DNA from: an uncultured Collinsella sp.
GTDB taxonomy: Bacteria > Actinomycetota > Coriobacteriia > Coriobacteriales > Coriobacteriaceae
Direction: 5' to 3'
NCBI GenBank assembly: GCA_900552395.1
Contig: URZJ01000067.1
Location: 1-8,693, forward strand
Length of the DNA: 8,693 nt
A program made the translations under genes and the position numbers. A model generated the notes under the pieces. The model did not search any database. It saw only the letters and a list, made by a program, of their open reading frames with translations, and had not been told where the DNA came from. Below are positions 1 to 7,437 of the stretch, one piece after another. Positions within the stretch are counted from its first letter, which is position 1. Each line of letters starts with the position of its first letter.

Positions 1-1
1 G

Positions 2-2152
2 CTGGTACTCATGCCGTGGTTTGACGATAAGGTGACGCTCGAGGACGGCAGTCTTGAGGGCGGTTCCGTGCGGACCATCGTGTGCGCAACCGATGAGCAG
101 GTCGCGTATGTCGAACAGCGCAAGGCTGCCGCCGGTGCACCCGATGCGCGCGTGATTAAGATGAGCCTGTCTCAAGACGGATACTTGTATTATGCCAACG
201 CCGACAAGACGATTTTGCTGTCCGCTGCAGGCGATGAGGATGGCAACCTGTCCGCGACCTTTGACGGCACCTTGCTTGCGGATGGCGGCAAGCAGCTCCA
301 AGTAGATTCCATCGCACCGTATGCTTTCTCGGGCGATGCGGAGCTCAGGTTTGTCAATCTGGGCGAGAAGACGAGTGCCATCGGCCGTAACGCGTTTGAG
401 AACTGCCAAAACCTTCAAGGTGTGTTTATCGGCACGCCCGATAGCATTGAGGTGGGTGCCGATGTCTTTAAGGGCTGCACGGGCCTGGGCTTTGTGGCGT
501 CGAGTGCTAAAAAGGCTGTCTTTGCCACGACCGAGAATCCCAATCCGGCCGGCTGCACCTGGTATGCGCCCGATGGCGAGCTGCAGGGCTACGACAGCCG
601 CTTTGTCACTGTCGACGGCATTTACGATTTTGCTTGCGATGCCCAAAGCGACGACGCGCCCCTTCTCTACGGCTATTACGATGGCGACGAGGAAGGCAAG
701 CCAAGCATCCTGCTCGGTGCGCCCTCGATGCTCAACGGTACGATTGAGCTGCTGCCGAGTACGATTGAGATCTTTGGCGGCTATTCCTTGTCTGGCGCCA
801 AGGACCTGCCTGGTGCCTTTGAGGGGACCGGAGGCGCGTGGGATGTCGATTGGGCTTCGGCTCCCAATCTGGCATATATCGATCGCTATGCCTTCAGGAA
901 TTCCGGCATCGCCGGCGACCTGAACATCGATCTTCCCGATAACGATATCTACGTCGGCGTGTCGGCGTTCGAAGGCTGTACGAATCTTGTCTCGGCGTCT
1001 GTGCACGCGGCAACGATCGAAATCAGCGACCAGGCATTCATGGACTGCCCGAGGCTCGCGAGTGCATCGTTTGTGGCGGATACCAATGGCGACTACGACG
1101 CAGCTACGGGTGCGGGCTCTCGAAACTACCTGGCGTCATCGGTGTTTGGCAATGATGCCGCCTTTACGAACTTGACCGTCGGTACCGGTATCGCGACGCT
1201 GGGCTATCCATCGCCGGGTGTGGGTTTCTTCTTGGACGGCGCAACCGATGCCCAAGAAGAGGCCAGCCGCATTCACCTGTCGTTGCCCAGCGGCATGGAG
1301 CAGGACTACCTCAATGCATGGGTCTACGGACTCATTGGCTACGACGACTACGACACGTATTATGGCGTTGTGGAATTTGGCATGCTTTCCGATTGGTTCA
1401 TGGGGGAGGGTCCGGAGCCGACGGCCGATGCGGTTAGGGCGCAGATGGCTCAGAACCTATTGGAGCCCGAGAATCGCCTGCGAACCATGATGGGGCTGCC
1501 GTTGGTCGAGGCTTCTACGGTTATCCAGGCGGACGGCGATGCGTTCGAGAGCGATGAATGGAAGATCGAGGACAGCGGTGACGGTACCGCCACGCTGGTC
1601 TCGGCGCCGTCCGATATCGAGCGTGCCGATTTAGCGAGTGTGTTGACGGGACCGACCGTAATCGACTCGAATGCCTTCTCGCACTGCTCGAACCTCATCG
1701 AGATTGAGCTGTGCGATAAGGTGGTCGGCATCCAGAGCGGTGCGTTTGCGGGCTGCAGCGGCGTGACGGTGACGCTGCCTACTGGCTGTCTGCTGCCGGA
1801 GTTGCTGGGCGGGATGGAGAGCATGCCGTTCTCGTTTGGCGGCAACGTGGCGCTCAATATTGCCGAGGCCGATCGCGAGCCGCTGCTCAAGACGTGGTCT
1901 CGTCAGATGGTGGGGGTTTCCACAGACGACGAGGAGGCCGACTACGTTGAGAGCAAGTGGTTCGGCAACGTCAACATGGATACGTTTGAGTCGCCGACGT
2001 TCGATGTGCTCAATAAGGCCGTAAATGAGCCCATCATGGAGTGCGAGAATCGCTTGCGCTCGCTGATGGGCATGGAGGCCATAAGCGATATCGGCGAGCT
2101 CGGCGACCCCATTGATATCAATAAGTATCCGCAATATTGGATCGCCGGCTAG
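2..2152 (+). CDS. BspA-like leucine-rich-repeat surface protein, 5' end outside the window
   Basis: The frame is open from base 2 with no stop, and the first ATG (base 11) has no room for a ribosome binding site, so the true start and any signal peptide lie to the left. Residues below are numbered from that ATG. The protein carries LRR_5/BspA-type repeats of the form I-x-x-x-A-F-x-x-C, seen at 101-108 (partial), 124-132, 148-156, 290-298 (partial), 315-323, 338-346, 551-559 and 574-582. It is acidic and rich in G, D, S and Y, as usual for exported proteins of this class. Two LRR blocks are each followed by a similar non-LRR module (about 423-495 and 615-687). It ends in a short tail with no LPXTG motif or C-terminal membrane anchor, so any anchoring must be N-terminal. 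Family members are linked to adhesion and host contact; the ligand cannot be read here. Family call is firm, role is inference. Confidence 0.85.
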   Translation: MVLMPWFDDKVTLEDGSLEGGSVRTIVCATDEQVAYVEQRKAAAGAPDARVIKMSLSQDGYLYYANADKTILLSAAGDEDGNLSATFDGTLLADGGKQLQVDSIAPYAFSGDAELRFVNLGEKTSAIGRNAFENCQNLQGVFIGTPDSIEVGADVFKGCTGLGFVASSAKKAVFATTENPNPAGCTWYAPDGELQGYDSRFVTVDGIYDFACDAQSDDAPLLYGYYDGDEEGKPSILLGAPSMLNGTIELLPSTIEIFGGYSLSGAKDLPGAFEGTGGAWDVDWASAPNLAYIDRYAFRNSGIAGDLNIDLPDNDIYVGVSAFEGCTNLVSASVHAATIEISDQAFMDCPRLASASFVADTNGDYDAATGAGSRNYLASSVFGNDAAFTNLTVGTGIATLGYPSPGVGFFLDGATDAQEEASRIHLSLPSGMEQDYLNAWVYGLIGYDDYDTYYGVVEFGMLSDWFMGEGPEPTADAVRAQMAQNLLEPENRLRTMMGLPLVEASTVIQADGDAFESDEWKIEDSGDGTATLVSAPSDIERADLASVLTGPTVIDSNAFSHCSNLIEIELCDKVVGIQSGAFAGCSGVTVTLPTGCLLPELLGGMESMPFSFGGNVALNIAEADREPLLKTWSRQMVGVSTDDEEADYVESKWFGNVNMDTFESPTFDVLNKAVNEPIMECENRLRSLMGMEAISDIGELGDPIDINKYPQYWIAG

Positions 2153-2157
2153 GCAGG

Positions 2158-2886
2158 TTATGAAGCGAGGCAGCCCCAGTCGATGGGGCTGCTGCCGTTT
2201 TGCTCGAGCAATTCATTGGCTGCCGAGAAGGGACGCGACCCCATAAAAGCGGGGAGTTCTGCCGTGGCACGGTTGGCCGAAAGCGGCGAGGGGTGCGTGG
2301 AGGCAAGGCAGAACTTGCCGGTTGTCTTGCCCGCGCCAGTCGCGACGAGCTTGCCCTCAACCATCTGCTGGGCAAAGCGGCCCCATGCCAAAAAGACTAC
2401 CGGTTGGGGTAGCTGGCAGCAGCGTTCGATAACGTAGTCGGTCAGGGTACTCCAGCCCAGCTTGGCGTGTGAGTTCGCGGCATGCTCGCGCACGGTGAGC
2501 GTAGTGTTGAGGAGTAGGACGCCCTGTTGTGCCCAGGGGGTTAGATCTCCCGTGGCGGGAATGGGGCAGCCCAGATCGGCGTTGAGTTCCTTATAGATGT
2601 TGCGCAGGCTCGGCGGCAACTTGGTTTGCGTCGCAGGCACCGAGAACGACAGTCCCATGGCCTGGTTGGGTCCGTGATAGGGGTCTTGGCCCAAGATGAC
2701 AACCTTGACCAGGTCGGCCGGCGTGTAGGCGAGGGCATTGAGGATGTCGTCTTGTGCCGGGTAGATGGTCTGCTCGGCGCGCAGAAGGGCGATGCACTCG
2801 AGTAGCTGGTTCGTAGTGTTACGTACCGGCTGCGGCGCATCGCCCAACCAAGTTGCTATGTTGCGGTCGCGAGCTGCAGCGTCCAT
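2158..2886 (-). CDS. ung: Uracil-DNA glycosylase, family 1
   Basis: Removes uracil from DNA by cleaving the N-glycosidic bond, starting base-excision repair after cytosine deamination or dUMP incorporation; cytoplasmic and monomeric in known members. The 242-aa length is normal for the family. Visible motifs are the water-activating loop GQDPYHG at 66-72 (catalytic Asp68), the LPPSLRNIYKE segment at 90-100 with the proline-rich loop, NTTLTV at 127-132 (uracil-recognition Asn127), and the DNA-intercalation loop HPSPLS at 198-203 (His198). The ATG start is supported by AAAGGAG four bases upstream (2891-2897 on the + strand). It lies 86 bases downstream of the EamA transporter gene on the same strand, so it may be read from that promoter or from its own; a TACAAT hexamer (reverse strand of 2922-2927) could be a -10 but has no clear -35. 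The 3' end stops five bases short of the convergent LRR gene. Confidence 0.97.
   Translation of the reverse strand: MDAAARDRNIATWLGDAPQPVRNTTNQLLECIALLRAEQTIYPAQDDILNALAYTPADLVKVVILGQDPYHGPNQAMGLSFSVPATQTKLPPSLRNIYKELNADLGCPIPATGDLTPWAQQGVLLLNTTLTVREHAANSHAKLGWSTLTDYVIERCCQLPQPVVFLAWGRFAQQMVEGKLVATGAGKTTGKFCLASTHPSPLSANRATAELPAFMGSRPFSAANELLEQNGSSPIDWGCLAS
2170..2200 (+). terminator. Possible intrinsic terminator of the LRR gene inside the 3' end of ung
   Basis: Eighteen bases after the LRR stop codon there is a perfect 9-bp inverted repeat, GCAGCCCCA (2170-2178) and TGGGGCTGC (2184-2192), with a 5-base loop. A short T stretch (2197-2200) follows after four bases. The hairpin lies within the last codons of the convergent ung gene, so the terminator would double as coding sequence. 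The U tract is weak and slightly displaced, so the call is tentative. Confidence 0.4.
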
Positions 2887-2972
2887 GGAACTCCTTTAGG
2901 GCAGATGCTTTGTCGGCATCTATTGTAAAGGCGTCAGAGACCTTTATGCCGCGGCTGTATGAGGAGTGGGGT

Positions 2973-3875
2973 CTACGAGACGTGCTCGGGCGCTGCCGCC
3001 ATATGAGCATGCCCATGTGCGCGAAGGCGCGGAAGCTCGACAGTTGCCACCATGACGCCGGTGAGGATGAGGGCAGCGCCAAGGAAGGCGATGGGGCTCA
3101 GGACCTCGCCGACCAGGAAAAACGAGAAGACGGCGGAGCAGACCGGCTCGAGCGAGAAGGCGAAGCCAGTGGTTTCGGCAGGTACGTGGGGCTGCACGAG
3201 CGTCTGGGTGATAAAGCCGTAGGCAGAGCAGATGAGTGCGAGCGCAACGATAACGACGATCTCGCTCGGCGTGCTGGGAAGCGTGAAGCCGCCAAAGGTA
3301 AATGCGGCGATACCCGAGAACAAGCCGCCGAAGCCCAGCTGCCAAACGCCCAGAGCCAGCGGATCGACTTCTTCGACAAAGCGCTTGGCGATGATAATGT
3401 GGCCGGCATAGATAAAGGCCGAGAGCAGCATGATGATCGCGCCGGGATTCAGGCTGGTAAAGTCGGCGCCCGAGAGCAGCAACATGCCGCAGGTGACGAT
3501 GGCGGTGCCGATGAGCACCTTGCGCTCGGGGGCGCGACGCAGCAGGGCCGCGTTGGCAAACGGCACGATTACGACCGTCAGGCTCTGCAAAAAGCCGGCG
3601 GTGGAGGCGGAGGTGAGGCTGGAGCCCAGGCACATGCAGGTGATCTCGGTTGCCATGATGGCGCCGATGATGGCGGCGCGGACCATCAGGTCACGGTTGA
3701 TGCGCACCGCGTGCTTGTGGAAGAGCAGCAGGCAGGCCGCAAAGGCGATGATGCAGCGCAGCGCGACGATGCTCGTGGCGTTCATGCTGTCCATGCCGAT
3801 CTTCATGAGGGGGTACGAAAAGCCCCATGCGACGGGAACGGAAAATGAGAGCGCGATTGCTTTTTTGCGATCCAT
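2973..3875 (-). CDS. EamA/DMT-superfamily transporter
   Basis: An inner-membrane permease of the drug/metabolite transporter superfamily, 300 aa, the usual size for ten transmembrane helices built from two EamA repeats (about 5-137 and 145-279). The second repeat carries the characteristic SLEP turn (241-244), followed by the hydrophobic stretch and GEVLSP (256-261). Family members mostly export amino acids, metabolites or drugs, sometimes import; the substrate cannot be told from sequence. The short cytoplasmic tail is His-rich (His287, 289, 291, 298), which may be incidental. The start is fixed by AAAAGGAG five to seven bases before the ATG. The gene is divergent from the LysR-type regulator at 4034, a common arrangement in which the regulator controls the transporter. 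ung follows on the same strand. Confidence 0.92.
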   Translation of the reverse strand: MDRKKAIALSFSVPVAWGFSYPLMKIGMDSMNATSIVALRCIIAFAACLLLFHKHAVRINRDLMVRAAIIGAIMATEITCMCLGSSLTSASTAGFLQSLTVVIVPFANAALLRRAPERKVLIGTAIVTCGMLLLSGADFTSLNPGAIIMLLSAFIYAGHIIIAKRFVEEVDPLALGVWQLGFGGLFSGIAAFTFGGFTLPSTPSEIVVIVALALICSAYGFITQTLVQPHVPAETTGFAFSLEPVCSAVFSFFLVGEVLSPIAFLGAALILTGVMVATVELPRLRAHGHAHMAAAPEHVS

Positions 3876-3955
3876 GGGACTCCTTTTGTTACAGAACGGT
3901 TTTGCAAAAAGGATTCTGCTCCCAGATATGGATGTAGTAAAGCGAATGTATCTTC

Positions 3956-3974
3956 AGTATGATTAAGAAATACT
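3956..3974. promoter_or_regulatory. Putative LysR-type operator in the divergent spacer
   Basis: AGTAT (3956-3960) and ATACT (3970-3974) form a perfect dyad with a 9-base centre that includes the T-N11-A spacing typical of LysR-type binding boxes. It sits 59 bases before the regulator start and about 80 bases before the EamA start. TATGAT (3958-3963), overlapping the left half, could be a -10 for the regulator, which would fit autoregulation, but I see no good -35. Two 10-bp palindromes in the same spacer, TTTTGCAAAA (3900-3909) and AAAACGTTTT (3999-4008), are other candidate sites. Confidence 0.45.
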
Positions 3975-4033
3975 AATGTTGGAAGAAAAAGCCCTGGCAA
4001 AACGTTTTACGGCTACATCGATGTGGAGGCACG

Positions 4034-4893
4034 ATGGCATCGCGGTATCAGATTGTATGTATGGTGGTCGATTGCGGCAGCCTGAAACGTGCCGCCGACG
4101 AGCTGGGCTATACGCAAAGTGCGGTGAGCCAGGCCGTCAAGGCGCTCGAGCGCGAGCTGGGCACCACGATTATCGAGCGTGGCAAGCAGGGCGTCTCACT
4201 GACGCGCGACGGCAAACAGTATCTGCCGTATCTGCGCCAGATCGTTACAGCCGAGGCCGAGCTTGAGGGCAAGCGTCAGGAGTTGCTGGGGCTTTCGTCG
4301 ACCGCATTGCGACGTTTACCAACGTGAGTCGTACTGTGTTGCCGCGTGTGATCCGCGACTTTGGGGCCCTGCATCCGGGCGTGCGCTTTACCCTCAAGCA
4401 GGGCGATTACACGCGCAATGCCCAGTGGGTGCACGATGGCGTGGTCGACTTTTGCTTTACAGCGCGTGGATTTACCGAGGGGCTCGAGAAACGCGTGGTC
4501 TATCACGACGAGCTGGTGGCGCTGTTGCCAGCCGTCCATCCACTGGCGGCAAAGGAAAAGGTGACGCTTGCCGACCTGGCGTCCGAACCGTTTGTGCTGC
4601 TGGATGAGGGCGAACAGAGTCTGGTGCTCGATGCGTTTGCCGCGCACGGGCTATCGCCGCATGTGACGAGTGAGGTTACCGATGACTACACCATTATGGC
4701 GATGGTGGAGGAGGGCCTCGGTGTGAGCATGCTCTACCGCCGTACCGTCGAGGGCATGCGGGCCGATATTTGTGTGCGCCCCATCGTGCATGCTCCCTCG
4801 CGCGACGTCGTGGCGGCTTGGCGCAGCTGGGACACCATGCCTATCGCCACGAGGCGCTTTATCGACTATATGAGCTCGCATATCGTCAATTAG
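4034..4893 (+). pseudogene. LysR-type transcriptional regulator, split by a frameshift
   Basis: The first frame (4034-4327) encodes a 97-residue LysR N-terminus: a winged helix-turn-helix at about 3-62 with the recognition region GYTQSAVSQAVKALERELG (25-43), then the linker helix. It then runs out of frame to a TGA. From 4303 a different frame continues the family sequence (R-I-A-T-F-T-N-V-S-R-T-V-L-P) through the periplasmic-binding-like effector domain to the TAG at 4891. Together the two parts give about 287 codons, the normal LysR length, so one gene has lost its frame near 4301-4302. No slippery heptamer is visible and the GTG at 4324 has no ribosome binding site, so neither programmed slippage nor a separate second gene is likely. 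The start is supported by GGAGG (4025-4029), four bases before the ATG. It is divergent from the EamA transporter, its likely target. A sequencing indel is the main alternative. Confidence 0.87.
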
Positions 4894-4922
4894 CTGCCGA
4901 TGTGCCACCTAGTTGTGTGTGC

Positions 4923-6305
4923 CTAGCACGCTCCGGTCTTGGCTTGTGCCAGACGGTAGGTGCGTGCCGGGTGGCAGAGCAATACCGCCACGACCATAAA
5001 GAACGCCGTGGTGCCCAGGCTGATGGGGTAGACTATCATGATGTTCGCAAAGGTGCGGAAGTGTGGGAACACGCAGAATACCCAATAGAAGCGGATGCCG
5101 CAGACGCAGATCATGGTGATGAGGGCGGGCATGAGCGAGATGCCAAAGCCGCGCAGGTAGCCGGACATGTTTTCGTAGAACATGCTAAAAGCGTACGCCG
5201 GGAAGATCGAACACACGCGGATATAGCCGATCGAGACGATGTTGGGGTCGCTGTTAAAGAGCGACAGAATCTCGCGCCCCAGACCGACGATGATGACGAT
5301 GGTGGTGAGCGCGACGATACCGCCTTCGACCAGGCAGACCTTGAGCGTTTTGGTGCAGCGGTCGATTTGGCGGGCACCATGGTTTTGTCCCACAAAGGTG
5401 GTGCAGGCCTGGCTAAAGCTGTTGAGTAGGTTGTAGCACACATACTCCAGGCTCATGGCAGCGCTCGATGCCGCCATGACCTCGGTGCCCAGGCTGTTGA
5501 TGGCAGACTGGATGATGATGTTAGCGACGGCAAAGACGGCGCTTTGGATGCCGGCGGGCAGGCCGATCTTGACGATGCGCTTGAGGGCGACGGGGTCTAA
5601 GCCTAAGTCGCGTGGGGTAACGCGGACGACGGAGTCGGTCTTGAGCAGGTGGACAAAGAGTGTGGCGGCGCTGACGGTGTAGGCGATGGCGGTGGCGATG
5701 GCGACGCCCGCCACACCCCAGTGGAGCACGGGGACAAAGATAAGGTCCAGTCCAATGTTGAGGACGGTGGACACGGCAAGCGCCTGCAGCGGCATGCGGG
5801 TGATGCCGACGGAGCGGAAGATTGCTGCCTCAAAGTTGTAGAGCAAGATCGAGGGCATGCTGAGCAAAAAGACGCGCAGGTAGAGCGATGCAAGCGGCAT
5901 GGTCTCGTCAGGGACGTTGAGCGCGGCGAGCATGGGCTCGGTAAAGATCTCGCCCAGCGCAATGACGACAAAGCCCACGAGCGCCATTAAAATCGAGGTA
6001 TGGACGGCGCGTTTGACCATGTTCTGATCGTTGCGGCCGATAGCGTTGGCGATGACCACGTTGGAGCCAAGCGACATGCCAATAAACAGGTTGAGCATAA
6101 GACTGGTAAGCGGAACATTGGAGCCGACCGCCGCCATGGCGAGGGTTCCCTGGTCGCCCGAGAAGTTGCCGATGATGACCGTGGCGATGAGGTTCGACAG
6201 CTGCTCCAAGATGCTCGTGGCGGCCACGGGGAAGGCGAACAGAGGAATATTGCGCCATAGCGAGCCGGTGGTCATGTCAATGTGCTTAGATGCGGTGTCT
6301 GCCAT
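4923..6305 (-). CDS. MATE-family multidrug/cation efflux transporter
   Basis: A 460-aa integral membrane protein with two MatE domains and about twelve transmembrane helices. MATE proteins export cationic drugs, dyes or metabolites across the inner membrane using a Na+ or H+ gradient. Family landmarks are the N-terminal helix NIPLFAFPVAATSILEQL (19-36), VLNIGLDLIFVPV (181-193) closing the first half, GLPAGIQSAVF at the start of the second half (248-258), FVGQNHGAR (304-312) and GYLRGFG (382-388). The start is the first ATG after an in-frame upstream stop; the ribosome binding site is weak (GAGAG), so slightly later initiation at Met11 is possible. It converges on the broken LysR gene with a 29-base gap and no evident terminator, and diverges from rlmA across a 191-base spacer. 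Substrate is unknown. Confidence 0.93.
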   Translation of the reverse strand: MADTASKHIDMTTGSLWRNIPLFAFPVAATSILEQLSNLIATVIIGNFSGDQGTLAMAAVGSNVPLTSLMLNLFIGMSLGSNVVIANAIGRNDQNMVKRAVHTSILMALVGFVVIALGEIFTEPMLAALNVPDETMPLASLYLRVFLLSMPSILLYNFEAAIFRSVGITRMPLQALAVSTVLNIGLDLIFVPVLHWGVAGVAIATAIAYTVSAATLFVHLLKTDSVVRVTPRDLGLDPVALKRIVKIGLPAGIQSAVFAVANIIIQSAINSLGTEVMAASSAAMSLEYVCYNLLNSFSQACTTFVGQNHGARQIDRCTKTLKVCLVEGGIVALTTIVIIVGLGREILSLFNSDPNIVSIGYIRVCSIFPAYAFSMFYENMSGYLRGFGISLMPALITMICVCGIRFYWVFCVFPHFRTFANIMIVYPISLGTTAFFMVVAVLLCHPARTYRLAQAKTGAC

Positions 6306-6384
6306 ACGCTCTCAATCTCTAATATGCTCTTTCGTGCTTATTTGCGCAGACGATGATACTCCTAATGCAACCAGTCGGCACTTA

Positions 6385-6423
6385 GGGACGTTCCTTTTCT
6401 GCCGGCAGCTGGGGACACTCCTT
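6385..6423. repeat. Direct repeat / palindrome / direct repeat element
   Basis: Two related 12-mers, GGGACGTTCCTT (6385-6396) and GGGACACTCCTT (6412-6423), match at 10 of 12 positions and flank a perfect 10-bp palindrome CTGCCGGCAG (6399-6408). The unit lies in the spacer between the divergent MATE and rlmA genes. Its GGGAC core is shared with the repeats on both sides of the terminator near 7380. It may belong to an interspersed, hairpin-forming intergenic repeat family, but that cannot be shown from one locus. Confidence 0.5.
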
Positions 6424-6496
6424 GTCTCTTCTATGACTAGGTGGGGAAGGCGTGCGACAATGGTGGGCGTTGTGTTGTTCGCGCTAAGGAGTTGCC

Positions 6497-7309
6497 ATGT
6501 TGTTGTGTCCCGTTTGCCATGAGCCTTTGGTGGACGACGAGCGCGGTGCTGTGTGCGCGGGCGGACACCGGTTTGACCGTGCGCGCGAGGGCTATCTGTA
6601 TCTGCTGCGCTCGTCCAAGAGCGGCGACTCCATGGGCGATCCCAAGTCGCAGGCGCGCAGTCGTCGCGACTTTTTGAACCGCGGCTACTACGCGCCGTTG
6701 CGCGATGCGATGGTCGAGCTGGTGCGCGAGCAGGCGCCTGGGTGTGCGGCATCTACCGGCACCCCCATGACCTTGCTCGATATTTGCTGTGGCGAGGGCT
6801 ACTACACGAGCGCCATGGGTGCGGTGCCGGGCGTGGATGCTTACGGGTTCGACTTGGGCAAAGAGATGGTGCGCCTGGCCGCCAAGCGCGGCGATGCGAC
6901 CTACTTCGTGGCCAACATGAAGGATATTCCTGTGGCTGATGGTGCCTTTGATATGGTGACCGAGCTCTTTGCCCCCTTTAACGAGCGTGAGTTTGCCCGC
7001 GTGCTGGCACCCGAGGGCTCGCTCTACACCGTGGTGCCGGGTGCTCGGCATCTGTTTGGGCTCAAGGAGGTGCTCTACGACACGCCATATCTCAACGATG
7101 AGAAGCTGCCGAAGACGACCGAGCTGGAGTTGGTGGGAACGCAACGGGTGTCTGCGAACATTACGCTCCAGACGCAGGCCGACATCGAGGCGGTGTTCCA
7201 GATGACGCCGTACTACTACCGCACGCGCCCTGCCGACAAAGAGCGCCTGGCAAACCTGGACACCCTTCAGACCGATATCGACTTCATCATCGCCGAGTAC
7301 CGCCACTAA
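6497..7309 (+). CDS. rlmA: 23S rRNA (guanine-N1)-methyltransferase, RlmA family
   Basis: Uses S-adenosylmethionine to methylate a guanine in hairpin 35 of 23S rRNA, near the peptide exit tunnel. In known members this is G745 (RlmA-I, enterobacterial) or G748 (RlmA-II, Gram-positive; TlrB-type enzymes add tylosin resistance), and I cannot tell which applies. The 270-aa length is normal. The N-terminal zinc finger has Cys4, Cys7, Cys20 and His24, followed by GHRFDRAREGYLYLL (23-37). The Rossmann fold shows SAM motif I, LDICCGEGYY (94-103), and the acidic Asp119 after strand 2. PGARHLFGLKEVLY (181-194) and the C-terminal MTPYYYRTRP (236-245) are also family hallmarks. AAGGAG (6486-6491) lies five bases before the ATG. 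A possible extended -10, TGCGACAAT (6453-6461), lies upstream. Transcription should end at the strong hairpin after the stop codon. Confidence 0.95.
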   Translation: MLLCPVCHEPLVDDERGAVCAGGHRFDRAREGYLYLLRSSKSGDSMGDPKSQARSRRDFLNRGYYAPLRDAMVELVREQAPGCAASTGTPMTLLDICCGEGYYTSAMGAVPGVDAYGFDLGKEMVRLAAKRGDATYFVANMKDIPVADGAFDMVTELFAPFNEREFARVLAPEGSLYTVVPGARHLFGLKEVLYDTPYLNDEKLPKTTELELVGTQRVSANITLQTQADIEAVFQMTPYYYRTRPADKERLANLDTLQTDIDFIIAEYRH

Positions 7310-7320
7310 CCTACCAAAAA

Positions 7321-7351
7321 GGGACAGGTTTATTTTGGCAGGTTTTACCTG
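7321..7351. repeat. GGGACAGGT repeat copy 1 with nested inverted repeats
   Basis: The spacer just after rlmA holds GGGACAGGT (7321-7329). This lies inside an inverted repeat CCAAAA (7314-7319) / TTTTGG (7333-7338), and is followed by a small hairpin CAGGT-TTT-ACCTG (7339-7351). The same 9-mer recurs at 7427-7435 on the other side of the terminator. Confidence 0.5.
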
Positions 7352-7360
7352 GGCAAACGT

Positions 7361-7398
7361 AAAGGGCCGACCGCGTTGCTGCGCGATCGGCCCTTTTT
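7361..7398 (+). terminator. Strong intrinsic terminator after rlmA
   Basis: AAAGGGCCGA (7361-7370) pairs with TCGGCCCTTT (7387-7396). After one C/A mismatch the stem continues with CGCG (7372-7375) to CGCG (7382-7385) and a 6-base loop, and a five-T tract runs from 7394. It lies 52 bases after the rlmA stop. On the reverse strand the stem is followed by TTTACGTTTG, so it may also stop the convergent membrane-protein gene, less efficiently. Confidence 0.9.
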
Positions 7399-7426
7399 AG
7401 TTGCTTGGCTGCAGGGAATTGTGGGG

Positions 7427-7435
7427 GGGACAGGT
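7427..7435. repeat. GGGACAGGT repeat copy 2
   Basis: An exact second copy of the 9-mer seen at 7321-7329, in the same orientation and 106 bases away, so that the two copies bracket the terminator. It forms the end of a run of seven G (7423-7429) and sits two bases from the stop codon of the convergent membrane-protein gene. Confidence 0.5.
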
Positions 7436-7437
7436 GA

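Noticed and set aside
11..13. ATG at 11 as the true start of the LRR gene
   Set aside because: The frame stays open to the window edge and no ribosome binding site can be seen; the protein would also lack an export signal.
2853..3848. Long + strand open frame (331 aa) opposite the EamA transporter gene
   Set aside because: Low-complexity, charged, Gly/Asp/Arg-rich translation typical of the antisense of a high-GC membrane protein gene; the opposite strand encodes a clear ten-helix transporter with a good ribosome binding site.
4324..4893. GTG at 4324 as the start of an independent effector-domain gene
   Set aside because: No ribosome binding site precedes it, and family residues (R-I-A-T-F-T-N) continue upstream of it in the same frame, which points to a frameshifted single gene.
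6433..6522. Short frame in the spacer before rlmA running into its 5' end
   Set aside because: No ribosome binding site, and it overlaps the well-supported rlmA start.
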